Assembly (NCBI GenBank): GCA_039707465.1
Contig: CM077647.1
Location: 114,702,610-114,766,609 of the forward strand
Source: Rhabdophis nuchalis
Taxonomy: Eukaryota; Chordata; Lepidosauria; Squamata; Natricidae
DNA length: 64,000 nt
Direction: 5' to 3'
Shown here: positions 35,627 to 45,740 of the stretch, in pieces
How the letters are laid out: every line of letters starts with the position of its first letter
How positions within the stretch are numbered: the stretch's first letter is position 1
The notes under the pieces: model-generated
What the model saw: the letters and a program-made list of their open reading frames with translations, nothing else
What the model was told of the DNA's origin: nothing
The model's database searches: none
Position numbers and translations under genes: made by a program

Positions 35627-36626
35627 TAGTGGTGAAATTCAATTTTTTCCCTACCGGTTCTGTGGATGTGGCTTGATGGTGGGGAGGTCATGTGACTGGC
35701 CATGGCCAACTTTACATGGCTAAGTCTAGAATGGTGAGCCACACCCACCAAGCCACACCCACAGAAATGTCAGAAAAGTTCAGCTGGCTAAGTCTAGAAT
35801 TCAACCTGGCTGCTTCTCACCTCCTTCTCATGTTTGCTCTGTGTGTATGAGCCCTAGAAGGAGAGAAGCAGCCATGTTGAATGCTGCGGTAGAGAGACGC
35901 CAAACCTTTCTCCCTTTTTCACAGTGGAGCTGCTCAGAAGGCAGCTGCCCACCACAGACTCTTCCTTTATGATCCCCCCCTCCCTCCTGGGATTGTACCT
36001 CAAACACTTCGACCAGTGGCTGTCTTTTGAGGAGCATTACTGCGACGCCGTCCCTCTGGCTGCTGCTGGTTTCCTGGCTTGGTCCGGCCGCAAGCAGCAC
36101 CAGCGTACAATGGGGGGCGGGGGTGCAGCCAAAAATGACTGGCAGTTGGAGGCTTCTCGGAGTGAACAGTAGCCAATGTCCCCTCCCCCAAGCCGTGAAG
36201 GTAGGTGAGCAAGGCAAGCGGGTGGTGGCTCCGGAACAAGGCTGGAGCTGGGGAATGGTGAATTCCCTGACCTGGGTGAGGCAGACGGTGAGTGGGTGAT
36301 GGCTCCAGGACTCGGAATGGCACGTCTCTGGGCCCCAGACCCAAGACGAAGGGTGAGTGGGTGGCATGCATTGCTTACCTTTAGTGAACTGAGCGGGTGA
36401 GGTGACTGGCAAGGCAATTAGCTGGGCTGTGTGGCAAAGGCAACATATGTAGGGCAGTGGTGGGTGTGCAGGGTGAACGACTGGAAGGGGCAAGTGAGCA
36501 GCTGGAAGAGGTGAGTGGCGGGTGGGTGGGGCCACCAGGGGTTGTTTTTAGTGGTTCGGTGGACTGATTCAAATTGTCCCTACTGGTTTGCTCGAACCGG
36601 TCGGAACCGGTCGAATTTCACCTTTG
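35627..36626. mobile_element. Non-autonomous hAT-like element (1000 bp)
   Basis: It begins TAGTGGTGAAATTCAA and ends CGAATTTCACCTTTG. The flanks CATTATCC and CATTACCC match at 7 of 8 positions. The inner ends carry ACCGGTTC-type sequence as in the other members. The interior is GC-rich with no recognised protein. Confidence 0.7.
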
Positions 36627-36639
36627 CATTACCCTGGCA

Positions 36640-37440
36640 CAATTGAATGTTCTTGTCCTGTTTCTGATTGTGCCCCATGTTACAGGCAAAGTAATAGTTG
36701 GTCTTCATATCTGGCTTAGTTGCTTTTCCTTTCAGCATATCACCACTCAATGGAGAAATATTTACCGATGAGGGCACTGAAGAAAGTCAAAATAGAGAGG
36801 ACAGAGGAGGTGACAGATATCATTACAACCCAAGAAACAAAATATTAATGGAGAGGGGAAATGCAGGGAGAGAAATGGCTGAAGTGAAGGTTGGCTGTGA
36901 CCAGGAGAACAGGATATATGCATATATGTCCCAATGCTTCTCAAACATACCTCTGATAACATTTGTTAAGAGTCATCTGCCTTTGCCACCAAAGTAATGT
37001 ATGGTGAAGTATTACACAGTTTATACCGGTACAAACTGTATAACAAGGATAAGACTTTTTGTACAATGAACAATAACGTTAAGTTTCACTCATAGGCAAA
37101 GAGGGAGAGATGAAGACAGCATTGGAGAAAAAAACTGCTGGTGATCTCAGAGCAGGATTGTGGTTTGTTAAGTATTCCTGGATATTGCATAATGATAATC
37201 CATTCCCCCACCCCACCCCCTGGTCAAATTGTCATTGAGTCACAATTGGTAGATATGGTCAGTTTCCTTTTTATAAAAATAAATTTATTTATTTATTTTA
37301 ATTATATTAATTAATTAATTAATTATGTATTATTTATTAATTTATTTGCTGCCCACCTCATGGCAAATGGCTCTGGGCAGTTTCCTGAATAATAAGTTCA
37401 GTTTGGCTGAATACTATATATATATATATATATTATATTT
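36640..37440. other. Unassigned DNA
   Basis: TTTA and TTAA repeats occur at 37280-37330. A short repeat phrase, CTGCCCACCTCATGGCAAATGG, near 37350 looks like an old LINE or SINE tail. Confidence 0.45.
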
Positions 37441-37447
37441 ATATATA

Positions 37448-37610
37448 ATACATATATTTGTTTTCGTAGATTTTCACGGGTGTAGGTATGCTGGCATAGC
37501 TGGCTTCGGGGATTTTCCCGTATATAAGGCATAGAAACGTTGTTGCAATGTTTCGACAAGATCTCACTTGTCATCATCAAGTATATATCTCACTTGTCAT
37601 CATATATATA
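37448..37610 (-). mobile_element. Penelope-like element fragment with a decayed hammerhead-like core
   Basis: The minus strand has TTGATGA, a GACAAG...CTTGTC hairpin, GAAAC, then a stem ACATT/AACGT and the triplet GTT. This order matches a hammerhead ribozyme apart from a C to T change in the first core base and the loss of the first stem's 5' strand. A 17-base part (ATCTCACTTGTCATCAT) is duplicated at 37561 and 37587. Penelope-like elements are known to carry such ribozymes. The family call is from sequence resemblance only. Confidence 0.4.
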
Positions 37611-38630
37611 TATAATAGATCGGAAGAAAATGAAATGAGCGTTTAGTTATTGCTATGCTTGGCCCTCAAAAGAAGTGGAAATACAAAAAAAAATGATATT
37701 GTTTCACTTTACATCTAAATCTATTCATTGGCTCTTGGTGGCGTCTGTGATCTCTCAGGGTCACAATGTACAATAACAAAAATCAAGGCTTTGCTTTGAC
37801 TCTGAGTGTTCCACTGATAGCCATGGTCAGAGAGATGCATTCATCATGGACCAGCCAGGCTTCTTCCATAAATATCTATAAAACATACCTATTGTGCTAT
37901 TTCACTTTGGACATTATGCAGAATGCAAAAAAAAAGTAGATCAAAGAAATTAAAAACATCAGATAAGGAAACACAGCTAAAACTAGTTTATACTAACACC
38001 CAGTCCCCTGAGACTAATAACAAAACCAGGGCACAAGGGACTTCTGGAAAATAAAAAGGGAATGGAGTGGAACTCTCTTGAGAAGGGAGAATGTAGCATA
38101 AGGCTTTATTAATTTATCTGTCCTAGATTTTTGCTATCTTCGTACAACTTGAATTTGTTCAATCCATTTTACTTGTTGTTTCATGTAGTATTTCTCAGAT
38201 GCAGGCTTTTTGTTGCATCATGTAATTTGTCTTGAGATTCACTGCAAGCTGTTCAGTTATCTGCTATATAGCATCATCTTAATAGAAAAATAGGCACTCG
38301 TTTTTGTTCTCAAATAGTATATTTCCACTATCATCACAGTATCTCATACCATTTGTCCACAAATATATTATTAAGGGGACATCATACATTCTTGTGTTAC
38401 TTCCTTCTTAAGATTGAACAATTTTCTAAGCATGGTTTGTTCTCTCATGTTTTATTTCCATCATATGCCACTATGATTGTTTTCAGCAATCAACTTCACA
38501 TTGCTGATTCCCTAATTCAATCCTACTGTCTTCATCATATGCTTCTTTAAATCTACATTTAAATAAATGAATAAATATTTCTCTGTATATCTTGCTATAT
38601 ATAGATGTACAACATCTAAATTACTACCGT
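37611..38630. other. Unassigned DNA
   Basis: Nothing recognisable is seen. Confidence 0.5.
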
Positions 38631-39578
38631 GTTTTCCTGAAAATATGACCTATCCCCAAAATAAACCCCAGCCAGATTCTCCACGCCTGTGCCTAATGTA
38701 AGTCCTACCCAAAAATAGTTAAATTAGTTAAGCCCCACTTACTCCATCCCGCCGCAACAAGGCAGGAGGGCGTGTGGCACCGCCATGAGGCGAGGCACAG
38801 GTGGTGGCCTCCACAGCTAGGCCACTTCCTGCTCGGTGATATCCTCCCACCCATTCAATGCTGCCAGCCCGCCTGCCTCTTCCCTTTCACTCCCCTCCTG
38901 AGATGGACTGCCATGTTACGGAGGAGGCTCAGTCTCATTACCCGATCCCCCTCCACTGTTTCAGAGCTGGGGGGAAGTGACATAGAAAGGCCATTGCCAG
39001 CGCGGTGCATCAGCTGTGTCTGCCGCTGGACGAACTTTCTTGGGTCTCCCTGCCCTGCAGATCATATGCCCAGTGGTGGTCACTGTCTCCTCCACCTGTC
39101 CTGTGGTGCCGCTTCATGCTGCCTGGTCCCTGTTCGTCATTTCAAAGGTAGCAGTTCTGGAGGCCCGCAACTCTAAAGGTGCATTTCAGTAGATGCTGGC
39201 TTTGCCTTTAGACAGGCCTGTTTCAGTGCCTAGAACCACCTGCTTTCCAGCTCCTTTCCACAGCCACGGAGCTGGAGACCTTGGACCACCATCGCCTAGC
39301 TCTCCTCGCTTCTCCAAAGCATTCTTTCACTAACCGGCTTTCTAGCTCCATTGCATTTCTCCACTGCTGCAGAGCACCACTGCCCAGGTCCCCTTGCTTC
39401 CCCAAGGCATTCCTTTGCTAACCTGTTTTCCAGCTTTGTTGCTTTCTCTGCCGCCACATGTAGGACAACAAAAGAAGTTTGTGGGACTAAAAAAAAAAAG
39501 TTCAATCAGACTTTCCAACTTCTCACAAAAAAAAAAAAAAGATTTTGCGAAATTGGAGGATCTGACTGAACATTTTTC

Positions 39579-39696
39579 TTCTCAGGTGCACAGCTCTGAG
39601 TGTCCATGCAAGGGTTAACTCAGCTCCGCTGCCCATTGGACTGAATTAAAATACTGAGTCCCGCCTTCCTTTCCCATGATCCTTCAGTTTCTTAAT
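39579..39696. repeat. Left inverted terminal repeat of DIRS copy B
   Basis: It starts TTCTCAGGTGCACAGC. It is the reverse complement of the right repeat at 45293-45437 with few differences, except that the right one extends about 30 bases further out. Confidence 0.9.
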
Positions 39697-40368
39697 TCAG
39701 TCCAAGCCCTTCGGACGCATAGCTATTTAGCTTAGCAAAATTATAGATTTAAAAGTCAGAAATACTAGTTTTCCTTCGCAGCCTTCCTTTCTCCAACAAC
39801 AGAAGCAGAGCCAACAGGAGCCTTCGCATTGCTGGGAAGCCAGATCGCTCATCGGAGCGGCGCGCTTCTTTTTCTCCCGCAGGGGGGGGTGAACGGAGCC
39901 CTTGCAGCCCTCGACATCGCCCTTCCCCCGCTCTTCACCGGCGGGACCGTCCGATTCCTCGGCGGTCTGCCCGGCACCAGGGAGATCTTCCCCAGCCGCC
40001 TGCAGCCCCAGAGAGCCGGAAAGCTCCGCGCAGCGTCCCACGTGTAGTGGACTGGGCGCGGCCATCTTGGATTCGCCGGGGGACCAATCAGGAAGCAGCC
40101 GGCACCATTTCAAACGGCGTTTTTGCCGCTTCTCCTCATTTCGTCTGAGGAAAGCAAGCGGCAGCAGCAGCAGCAGCAAGCAGCGGCTTTTCAAGCAAGT
40201 GCGACCCCCAGCCTCAACTGCGGCCACAGCTAGCCACAAGGAGGCCAGAGGACACGATCCGGCTCCCAGCGCGCTCTGCAGCAGCAGCATCAAGACATCA
40301 AAGGTCGTATCCCTCGCGCGCCCCCCCCCATCCGCCCATTCCATTGCCCCAGGCACTAAATCTTAGCC

Positions 40369-42138
40369 ATGGAGCACCAGATCATAGCTGAGGGGCCTGA
40401 ACAGGGGGATGCCACCTGGGAGGAGAGGCCCCTCATTAGGAAGGCGGGCAGGGTCGCTAGGGAGGCCATTAAGGACCTCAGCAGGGGGCCCTACTCCAGG
40501 AGGGATGAAGCAGGCCAGGATAAAGCAGAGGCCAGGCGCCATAAGGCCCTGGACCGCCAGTTTGATAGGGCCCAAAGGCAAACCATTGACATAGCACAGG
40601 CCCACAGGGAGGCTTCTCCCGAGCCTCCTGGGGGGAGGAGTTTGACCCAGGCTAGGGCCAACCCCATCTATGAGAGGGATCTCAGAGATTTATCCCTGGA
40701 TCACTCTTCCCTTATCTCCCAATCTCCTTCCCACTCCATGGGGGGTGGGACTGACCTATTCAATTGTGAGATGGAGGGGGATGAGGGGATAGCCAACCCC
40801 ATCCAGCCTGTAATACAGGAACCTCCGGCACCTATTCCAGAAGGGGTGGGGGGGCGCCCCTCAGAGGACCAGGGCCCGTCTCTCTCGGCTGAGATGAGAC
40901 AGGTGATTAATGCAGCCATTTCCCAGGGCATTGCTCAGGGGCTCAAAGACCAGGCAGAGGCGCAACCACAGGGGCCCAGAAGTAGGCCACGCTATGCCAG
41001 GGCCTCCTCACCCCACCCTTCGGTGATTAGCGCCGAATCCATCAATAAGATAGATGACCTGGCGGAGCCTGAGCTCTCTGAGGATGAGGGCGTGACCCCG
41101 GACAAGCCTGCATTTTCGGGCTTGTTCCAACCTGCTTATTTTAAGTCTATCCTTCATAAAGCGAAGACCATCACGCGCATGTCGGTCACATCCTCTTCCT
41201 CTCAGGCGACCTCAGATCCCCAGGCCCCTACAGACCCTGAGGACCCCAGCGGGGGCCTCTTTGAGGAATCAGTCACCCCCCAGGACCTGATCCCTGCTCC
41301 CCAACTGTTTAGGGACGTAGTTCAGCGCCAATGGGTTCAGCCCGCTTCGTGGACTGCCCCGGGTACCAACGACAAAAAGCTCTACGCTGTAGATCCCAGC
41401 ATGGAGGAGCTACTTAAACTTCCGGAGGTCGACCCTCCGGTCGCTGCTCCCACATCCAATTCAGTACTCCCACCAGACCTACTAGAAGGCCTTAAGGCAG
41501 AGGACAAGCGGACTGAGCGCGCATGTCACAAGACACACCAGGCGGCGGCCTGGGCCATTAAGGCGTCTACCTCGGCCTCATTTTTTAGCAGGGCATCCAT
41601 AGCCTGGTTGCGCCAACTCCTCAAACGTCTCCCCCAGGGAGATGCCAGACTGCGTCATGATGTTAACAAGATCATGCTGGCAGCAGAATACACTGCGGAT
41701 GCCTCACTTAACGCAGCAAAATTCGCTTCCCGGGCCATGGCATCCAATATTACCTCGCGCCGCCTCCTATGGTTGCGCCATTGGAATGCCGACATGCGCT
41801 CCAAATGGAAGCTAGCATCTGCCCCCTTCAAGGGACAAAAGCTGTTTGGGGAAGCTCTAGATTCGGTCCTAGTGGAAAATAAGGACAAGAAGAAAGTCCT
41901 ACCCTTTGTTTCTCGTAAGACTGATAGGAGACCTTCATCTTTCCGTAGGCAAAATTACAGGGCACCGGAGGCTCAGCCTCCCGCTAACCCCTCCACGTCT
42001 TTCCAGCGTAGTTATCCCCAGGGTAACAACCGCCCCCAGAGTAGGCAACCCTTCCGGGACAGGAACAGGTACCAGCCCTACGCCAGGCGGCCCTTTCGTG
42101 GAGGTCAGGCCAACAGGCCTTTCCACCGCAATAAGTGA
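40369..42138 (+). CDS. DIRS gag-like ORF1 protein, intact
   Basis: The frame of 589 codons starts at an ATG (CCATGG). The N-terminal third is charged and rich in Arg, Pro and Gln. A central block has MRQVINAAISQGIAQG (about 180-195) and an acidic PELSEDE (about 237). The conserved C-terminal half reads GLKAEDKRTERACHKTHQAA and later LLWLRHWNADMRSKW. The tail is Arg/Gln/Pro-rich and probably binds nucleic acid. There is no CCHC knuckle. DIRS ORF1 products are thought to package the RNA. The decayed copy A shares all the conserved blocks. Its end overlaps the start of the RT-frame region. Confidence 0.85.
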   Translation: MEHQIIAEGPEQGDATWEERPLIRKAGRVAREAIKDLSRGPYSRRDEAGQDKAEARRHKALDRQFDRAQRQTIDIAQAHREASPEPPGGRSLTQARANPIYERDLRDLSLDHSSLISQSPSHSMGGGTDLFNCEMEGDEGIANPIQPVIQEPPAPIPEGVGGRPSEDQGPSLSAEMRQVINAAISQGIAQGLKDQAEAQPQGPRSRPRYARASSPHPSVISAESINKIDDLAEPELSEDEGVTPDKPAFSGLFQPAYFKSILHKAKTITRMSVTSSSSQATSDPQAPTDPEDPSGGLFEESVTPQDLIPAPQLFRDVVQRQWVQPASWTAPGTNDKKLYAVDPSMEELLKLPEVDPPVAAPTSNSVLPPDLLEGLKAEDKRTERACHKTHQAAAWAIKASTSASFFSRASIAWLRQLLKRLPQGDARLRHDVNKIMLAAEYTADASLNAAKFASRAMASNITSRRLLWLRHWNADMRSKWKLASAPFKGQKLFGEALDSVLVENKDKKKVLPFVSRKTDRRPSSFRRQNYRAPEAQPPANPSTSFQRSYPQGNNRPQSRQPFRDRNRYQPYARRPFRGGQANRPFHRNK

Positions 42139-42377
42139 CCATCACCCCTCCCTCCCCATAGGGGGCCGTCTCCAGCTGTTTGCCGATCGCTGGGAGGCGA
42201 CCACGACAGATGCGTGGATATTGCAAACAGTTCGTCTCGGCCTCACCCTAGAGTTCGTTTCGCCCCCTCCCCATCGTTTTATCCGATGTCCCACCCCCAG
42301 GTGTCCCAACAAGAGAAACCTCATGGAGGCGGAGATCCGCCACCTTCTAGACATCAGGGCCATAGAGGTAGTTCCCC

Positions 42378-44027
42378 ATGGCCAGGAGGGGGGGGGGGTA
42401 TTACTCTATCCTCTTCTTGGTCCCCAAGAGCACAGGAGGAGTCAGAGCCATCTTAGATTTGAAGGCACTCAACTATCACATCGCCTACAAAAAGTTCAAG
42501 ATGCAGTCTCTCCAGTCCATCCTAGGTTGCCTCCGGCCAGGGGATATGATGACATCTATCGACCTGAAGGAAGCCTACCTCCATGTTCCCATTCGACAGG
42601 AGCACCGCAGGTTTCTCCGGTTCTACTTTGCCGGACAGCACTACCAGTATCGAGCCCTCCCATTCGGGCTCTCCTCCGCCCCGAGGGTGTTCACCAAGAT
42701 ACTGGCCGCGGTAGCAGCAGATCTCAGGAGGCGCCCCATTCGACTCCAAATTTACCTGGACGACATCCTGTTACAAGCATCGTCGCGACAACAGGCCCTA
42801 AGAGACCTGCGCACGACCATAGCCACCCTACAAGAACTCGGCTTCACCATCAACACCGACAAGAGTCACCTGACTCCTGCGACGGAGGTGTTACATCTGG
42901 GGGCGGTGATCAACACGTCCACGGGTCTTGTCTCCCTGTCCCCGGACCGCATCGACAGCCTCAGATCCAGGATCCGACGGGTGCAAGCCTCCACGAACGT
43001 CCCGGTGATACTCCTGTCCCAGCTCCTAGGCAAGATGATATCTTGTCTAGCCATCGTTCCCTGGGCGAGACTACACGCAAGAGAGTTACAGTGGTTCCTT
43101 CTCCCATCCCAGAGAACCAACACCAGCAACTCCAGAGCCAAGGTCAGACTGCCTCCCAAGGTTCGTCGCTCCCTGCAGTGGTGGCTCTCGCCAGCACTGG
43201 AGAAGGGCTCCCTCTTCCAGGAACCCGACAGGCTAGTCCTCACCACAGACGCAAGTCTCTTCGGGTGGGGAGCACACCTCACCGAATCCATGGTGCAGGG
43301 CAGATGGTCGCCTCAGGACCTGAAGCACAACATCAACTGGCTAGAGTTGAGGGCAGTTCGTCTCGCTTTACGTCACCTTCGGTCGGAAGTGCAGGGCCAA
43401 CACCTCCTAGTCCGGACGGACAACGTAGCGACGAAGGCGCACATCAACCGCCAGGGCGGAACCAGATCCACAGCACTGATGAGGGAAGCCGATGCTCTGG
43501 GCAGATGGGCCGAACATCACCTGGGCTCCATTCGGGCCGAGCACATCTCCGGAGTGGACAACGTTCGGGCGGATTGGCTGAGCAGGGCCACCCTGGATCC
43601 ATCAGAGTGGCAGCTCCACCCAGACCTGTTCCAACAGATCTGCCACAGGTTCGGACTCCCTCTCCTCGACCTATTTGCCTCCCCACGGAACGCCCAGCTC
43701 CCACGCTTCTTCACTCGGTACCAGTCGCCGCTGGCGGAGGGAATGGACGCTCTCACCTCTCCGTGGCCGACCGGCCTCCTGTACGCATTCCCTCCAGTGC
43801 CCCTGCTACCACGGGTCATCAGGAAGATCCTGAGGGAGGGAGCGGAGGTCATCCTAGTGGCCCCATATTGGCCACGTCGGACCTGGTTCGCGGACCTTTC
43901 CAGCCTCTCCATCAATCCACCTTGGAGGATCCCACCACACGAGGTCTCTCTCTGCCAGGGGGCTGTTCTGCACCCAGAGCCTCAATGGCTCAATCTAACC
44001 GTCTGGCACTTGAGAGGGATCTGCTGA
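42378..44027 (+). CDS. DIRS reverse transcriptase / RNase H (main frame; N-terminal part in another frame)
   Basis: The enzyme copies element RNA into DNA. RT motifs are a catalytic Asp in IDLKEAYLHV (about residue 62), LPFGLSSAP (95-102) and YLDDI (126-130). The RNase H shows TTDASLFGWGAH (Asp about 291), WLELRAVRLAL (Glu about 324) and RTDNVATKAH (Asp about 348). A HISGVDNVRADWLSR segment follows. Residues that match copy A upstream of this frame (FIRCPTPRCPNKR, then AEIRHLLDIRAI) lie in a different frame from about 42150 to 42390. The switch is at a run of 11 G at 42388-42398, so the protein is split as read. The ATG at 42378 is just inside the break and is unlikely to be the native start. 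The end overlaps the recombinase ORF by about 40 bases. Confidence 0.88.
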   Translation: MARRGGGYYSILFLVPKSTGGVRAILDLKALNYHIAYKKFKMQSLQSILGCLRPGDMMTSIDLKEAYLHVPIRQEHRRFLRFYFAGQHYQYRALPFGLSSAPRVFTKILAAVAADLRRRPIRLQIYLDDILLQASSRQQALRDLRTTIATLQELGFTINTDKSHLTPATEVLHLGAVINTSTGLVSLSPDRIDSLRSRIRRVQASTNVPVILLSQLLGKMISCLAIVPWARLHARELQWFLLPSQRTNTSNSRAKVRLPPKVRRSLQWWLSPALEKGSLFQEPDRLVLTTDASLFGWGAHLTESMVQGRWSPQDLKHNINWLELRAVRLALRHLRSEVQGQHLLVRTDNVATKAHINRQGGTRSTALMREADALGRWAEHHLGSIRAEHISGVDNVRADWLSRATLDPSEWQLHPDLFQQICHRFGLPLLDLFASPRNAQLPRFFTRYQSPLAEGMDALTSPWPTGLLYAFPPVPLLPRVIRKILREGAEVILVAPYWPRRTWFADLSSLSINPPWRIPPHEVSLCQGAVLHPEPQWLNLTVWHLRGIC

Positions 44028-45061
44028 CCCGGGCCCACTTCTCAGACCCGGTCATACACACCATTCAGGCGGCCCGCCGACCCTCCACCACCAGGATCTA
44101 CGGAGCGACCTGGCAAGCCTTCTCAGGTTGGTGCTCCCGGCGTCAATTAACACCGCTCTCTGTCTCTCTCCCGCACATTTTGGATTTCCTTCAGGAGGGC
44201 TTTGAGAGGGGCCTCGCCCCGGCCACCCTCCGTCGCCAGGTTGCTGCCCTGGCCACGGTCCTGTCAGCCGGCTACCTCCAGCCTCTCAGCCGTCATCCCA
44301 GTGTGCGGTCCTTCCTCAAGGGAGCAACCAATCTCCGGCCACAGGTCATCCACCGCTACCCCACGTGGGACCTGACCACGGTCCTCAGAGGTCTCTCGGA
44401 ACCTCCATTCGAGCCCCTACGCTCGAGTTCCCTCCGGCTACTATCATTCAAGACAGCCTTTCTAGTCGCAATTACCTCAGCACGACGGGTGTCAGAGCTA
44501 GCGGCGCTCTCGACTAGAGAAGACCTCTGCCGCTTCCTCAGCGACAGAGTAGTACTCCGTCTCGACCCATCGTTTGTGCCTAAAGTCAATTCTTGGTTCC
44601 ACAGAGCACAGGAAATCGTTCTCCCGAATTTCTGCCCCAAGCCCTCCCATCCCAGGGAGCGTCGATGGCACACCCTAGACGTCCGTCGAGCGCTCAAGCA
44701 CTACCTCAAGCGCACATCGGCCTTTCGGCGATCAGAGACCCTGTTCCTCTCGTTCCAACCGGCGTCCATGGGTCGTGGGGTCTCCTCGTCTACCATCGCC
44801 CGCTGGCTCAAGGCCTGCATCGCCCTCGCATACGAACATCAGGGCCGGACCAGGCCCCAGGGGCTCACGGCCCACTCAACCAGAAGTGCGGCCACCACAG
44901 CGGCCTGGGCCTCACAGGCTCCCATCGAGGAGATATGCAGAGCAGCCACATGGGCGTCACCTTCCCTCTTTGTTCGCCATTACAAATTGGACAAATACGC
45001 TTCCGCTGACGCTGCCTTCGGCCGTCGGGTCTTGCAAAGCGTAGTTGCTCAAGTCGAGTAG
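43985..45061 (+). CDS. DIRS tyrosine recombinase, intact
   Basis: From the ATG at 43985 the frame gives 358 residues. The N-terminal core-binding region (about 30-115) has TWQAFSGWC and LAPATLRRQVAALATV. The catalytic domain shows Arg168 in ARRVSEL, His297-Ser-Thr-Arg300, Trp323 in ATWASPSLF and nucleophile Tyr333 in RHYKLD, the full tyrosine recombinase set. In DIRS elements it inserts a circular DNA into a short matching core without duplicating the target. The same frame is open upstream to 41906 without an ATG, but most of that stretch is the shadow of the RT gene. Confidence 0.92.
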   Translation: MAQSNRLALERDLLTRAHFSDPVIHTIQAARRPSTTRIYGATWQAFSGWCSRRQLTPLSVSLPHILDFLQEGFERGLAPATLRRQVAALATVLSAGYLQPLSRHPSVRSFLKGATNLRPQVIHRYPTWDLTTVLRGLSEPPFEPLRSSSLRLLSFKTAFLVAITSARRVSELAALSTREDLCRFLSDRVVLRLDPSFVPKVNSWFHRAQEIVLPNFCPKPSHPRERRWHTLDVRRALKHYLKRTSAFRRSETLFLSFQPASMGRGVSSSTIARWLKACIALAYEHQGRTRPQGLTAHSTRSAATTAAWASQAPIEEICRAATWASPSLFVRHYKLDKYASADAAFGRRVLQSVVAQVE

Positions 45062-45115
45062 TCACACTGAGCCCATTCGGGCACCCTCCCTAGTGACATT
45101 TTGCTTGGGCATGTC

Positions 45116-45203
45116 CCTTGCATGGACACTCAGAGCTGTGCACCTGAGAATGACCATTGTCTTACCTGAAGGGTCCTTCTAGGTGCACAGCGATGAGTGT
45201 CCA
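45116..45203. repeat. Internal complementary region of DIRS copy B
   Basis: The first half (to about 45150) is the exact reverse complement of the left terminus at 39579-39613. The second half (from about 45151) is the exact reverse complement of the right terminus at 45385-45437. The joint lies at CTGAGAA|TGACC. This is the DIRS1 arrangement thought to template joining of the two ends. Confidence 0.93.
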
Positions 45204-45292
45204 TTCCCCCCCTAATCTCTCTAGTTGCTTGTCTGATGTATTCACAGGGGATGAATCGCGTGGCGAACACAGTCTCAAGAGGACAGAACTTC

Positions 45293-45437
45293 ATTAAGAA
45301 ACTGAAGGATCATGGGAAAGGAAGGCGGGACTCAGTATTTTAATTCAGTCCAATGGGCAGCGGAGCTGAGTTAACCCTTGCATGGACACTCATCGCTGTG
45401 CACCTAGAAGGACCCTTCAGGTAAGACAATGGTCATT
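45293..45437. repeat. Right inverted terminal repeat of DIRS copy B
   Basis: It pairs with 39579-39696 and carries an extra outer segment ending GACAATGGTCATT. The asymmetric extension matches the DIRS1 pattern. Confidence 0.9.
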
Positions 45438-45690
45438 TTAGTCCCAAAAACTACTTTTGTTGCTCTGCATGTGGTGGAAATGGCAGCCCTATTTTACCGG
45501 CCTGCATCGCTTTGCGCCTCCCTTTGAAGGAGGAACGCAATGCTGGAAGGAGAAGTGGCAGAAAACGGAGCTGGCATTTGCAGACACGAGGCAATGCAGG
45601 CCAGTGAGAAGGTGGGGACCAGCAATTGCTGTGCAGTGCAAGGAAGGAAGGGAGAGAGAGGGAGAGAGCACACCGCTGCCAGCCCTCCCT

Positions 45691-45699
<9 letters not shown>

Positions 45700-45721
<22 letters not shown>

Positions 45722-45740
45722 ACATACACACACACACTGG
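45700..45740. repeat. CT / CA microsatellite
   Basis: A CT run is followed by ACACACAC within the right arm of the fold-back element. Confidence 0.9.

Larger units (their letters stand above)
39579..45437 (+). mobile_element. DIRS-type retrotransposon copy B, nearly intact
   Basis: Inverted terminal repeats, a gag-like ORF, overlapping RT/RNase H and tyrosine recombinase frames, and an internal complementary region are all present in DIRS1 order. There is no target duplication, as expected for recombinase-mediated insertion. The gag and recombinase frames are open. The RT frame is changed once, at a G run near 42390. Confidence 0.93.

Noticed and set aside
35828..36535. 235-codon reverse open frame
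   Set aside because: It lies inside a TIR-bounded hAT-like element and is low-complexity Pro/His/Ser-rich, with no transposase motif.
41906..45061. A 1051-codon open frame spanning the DIRS
   Set aside because: It starts at TTG, and most of it is the RT gene read out of frame. Only the part before the G run (RT N-terminus) and after 43985 (recombinase) is meaningful.
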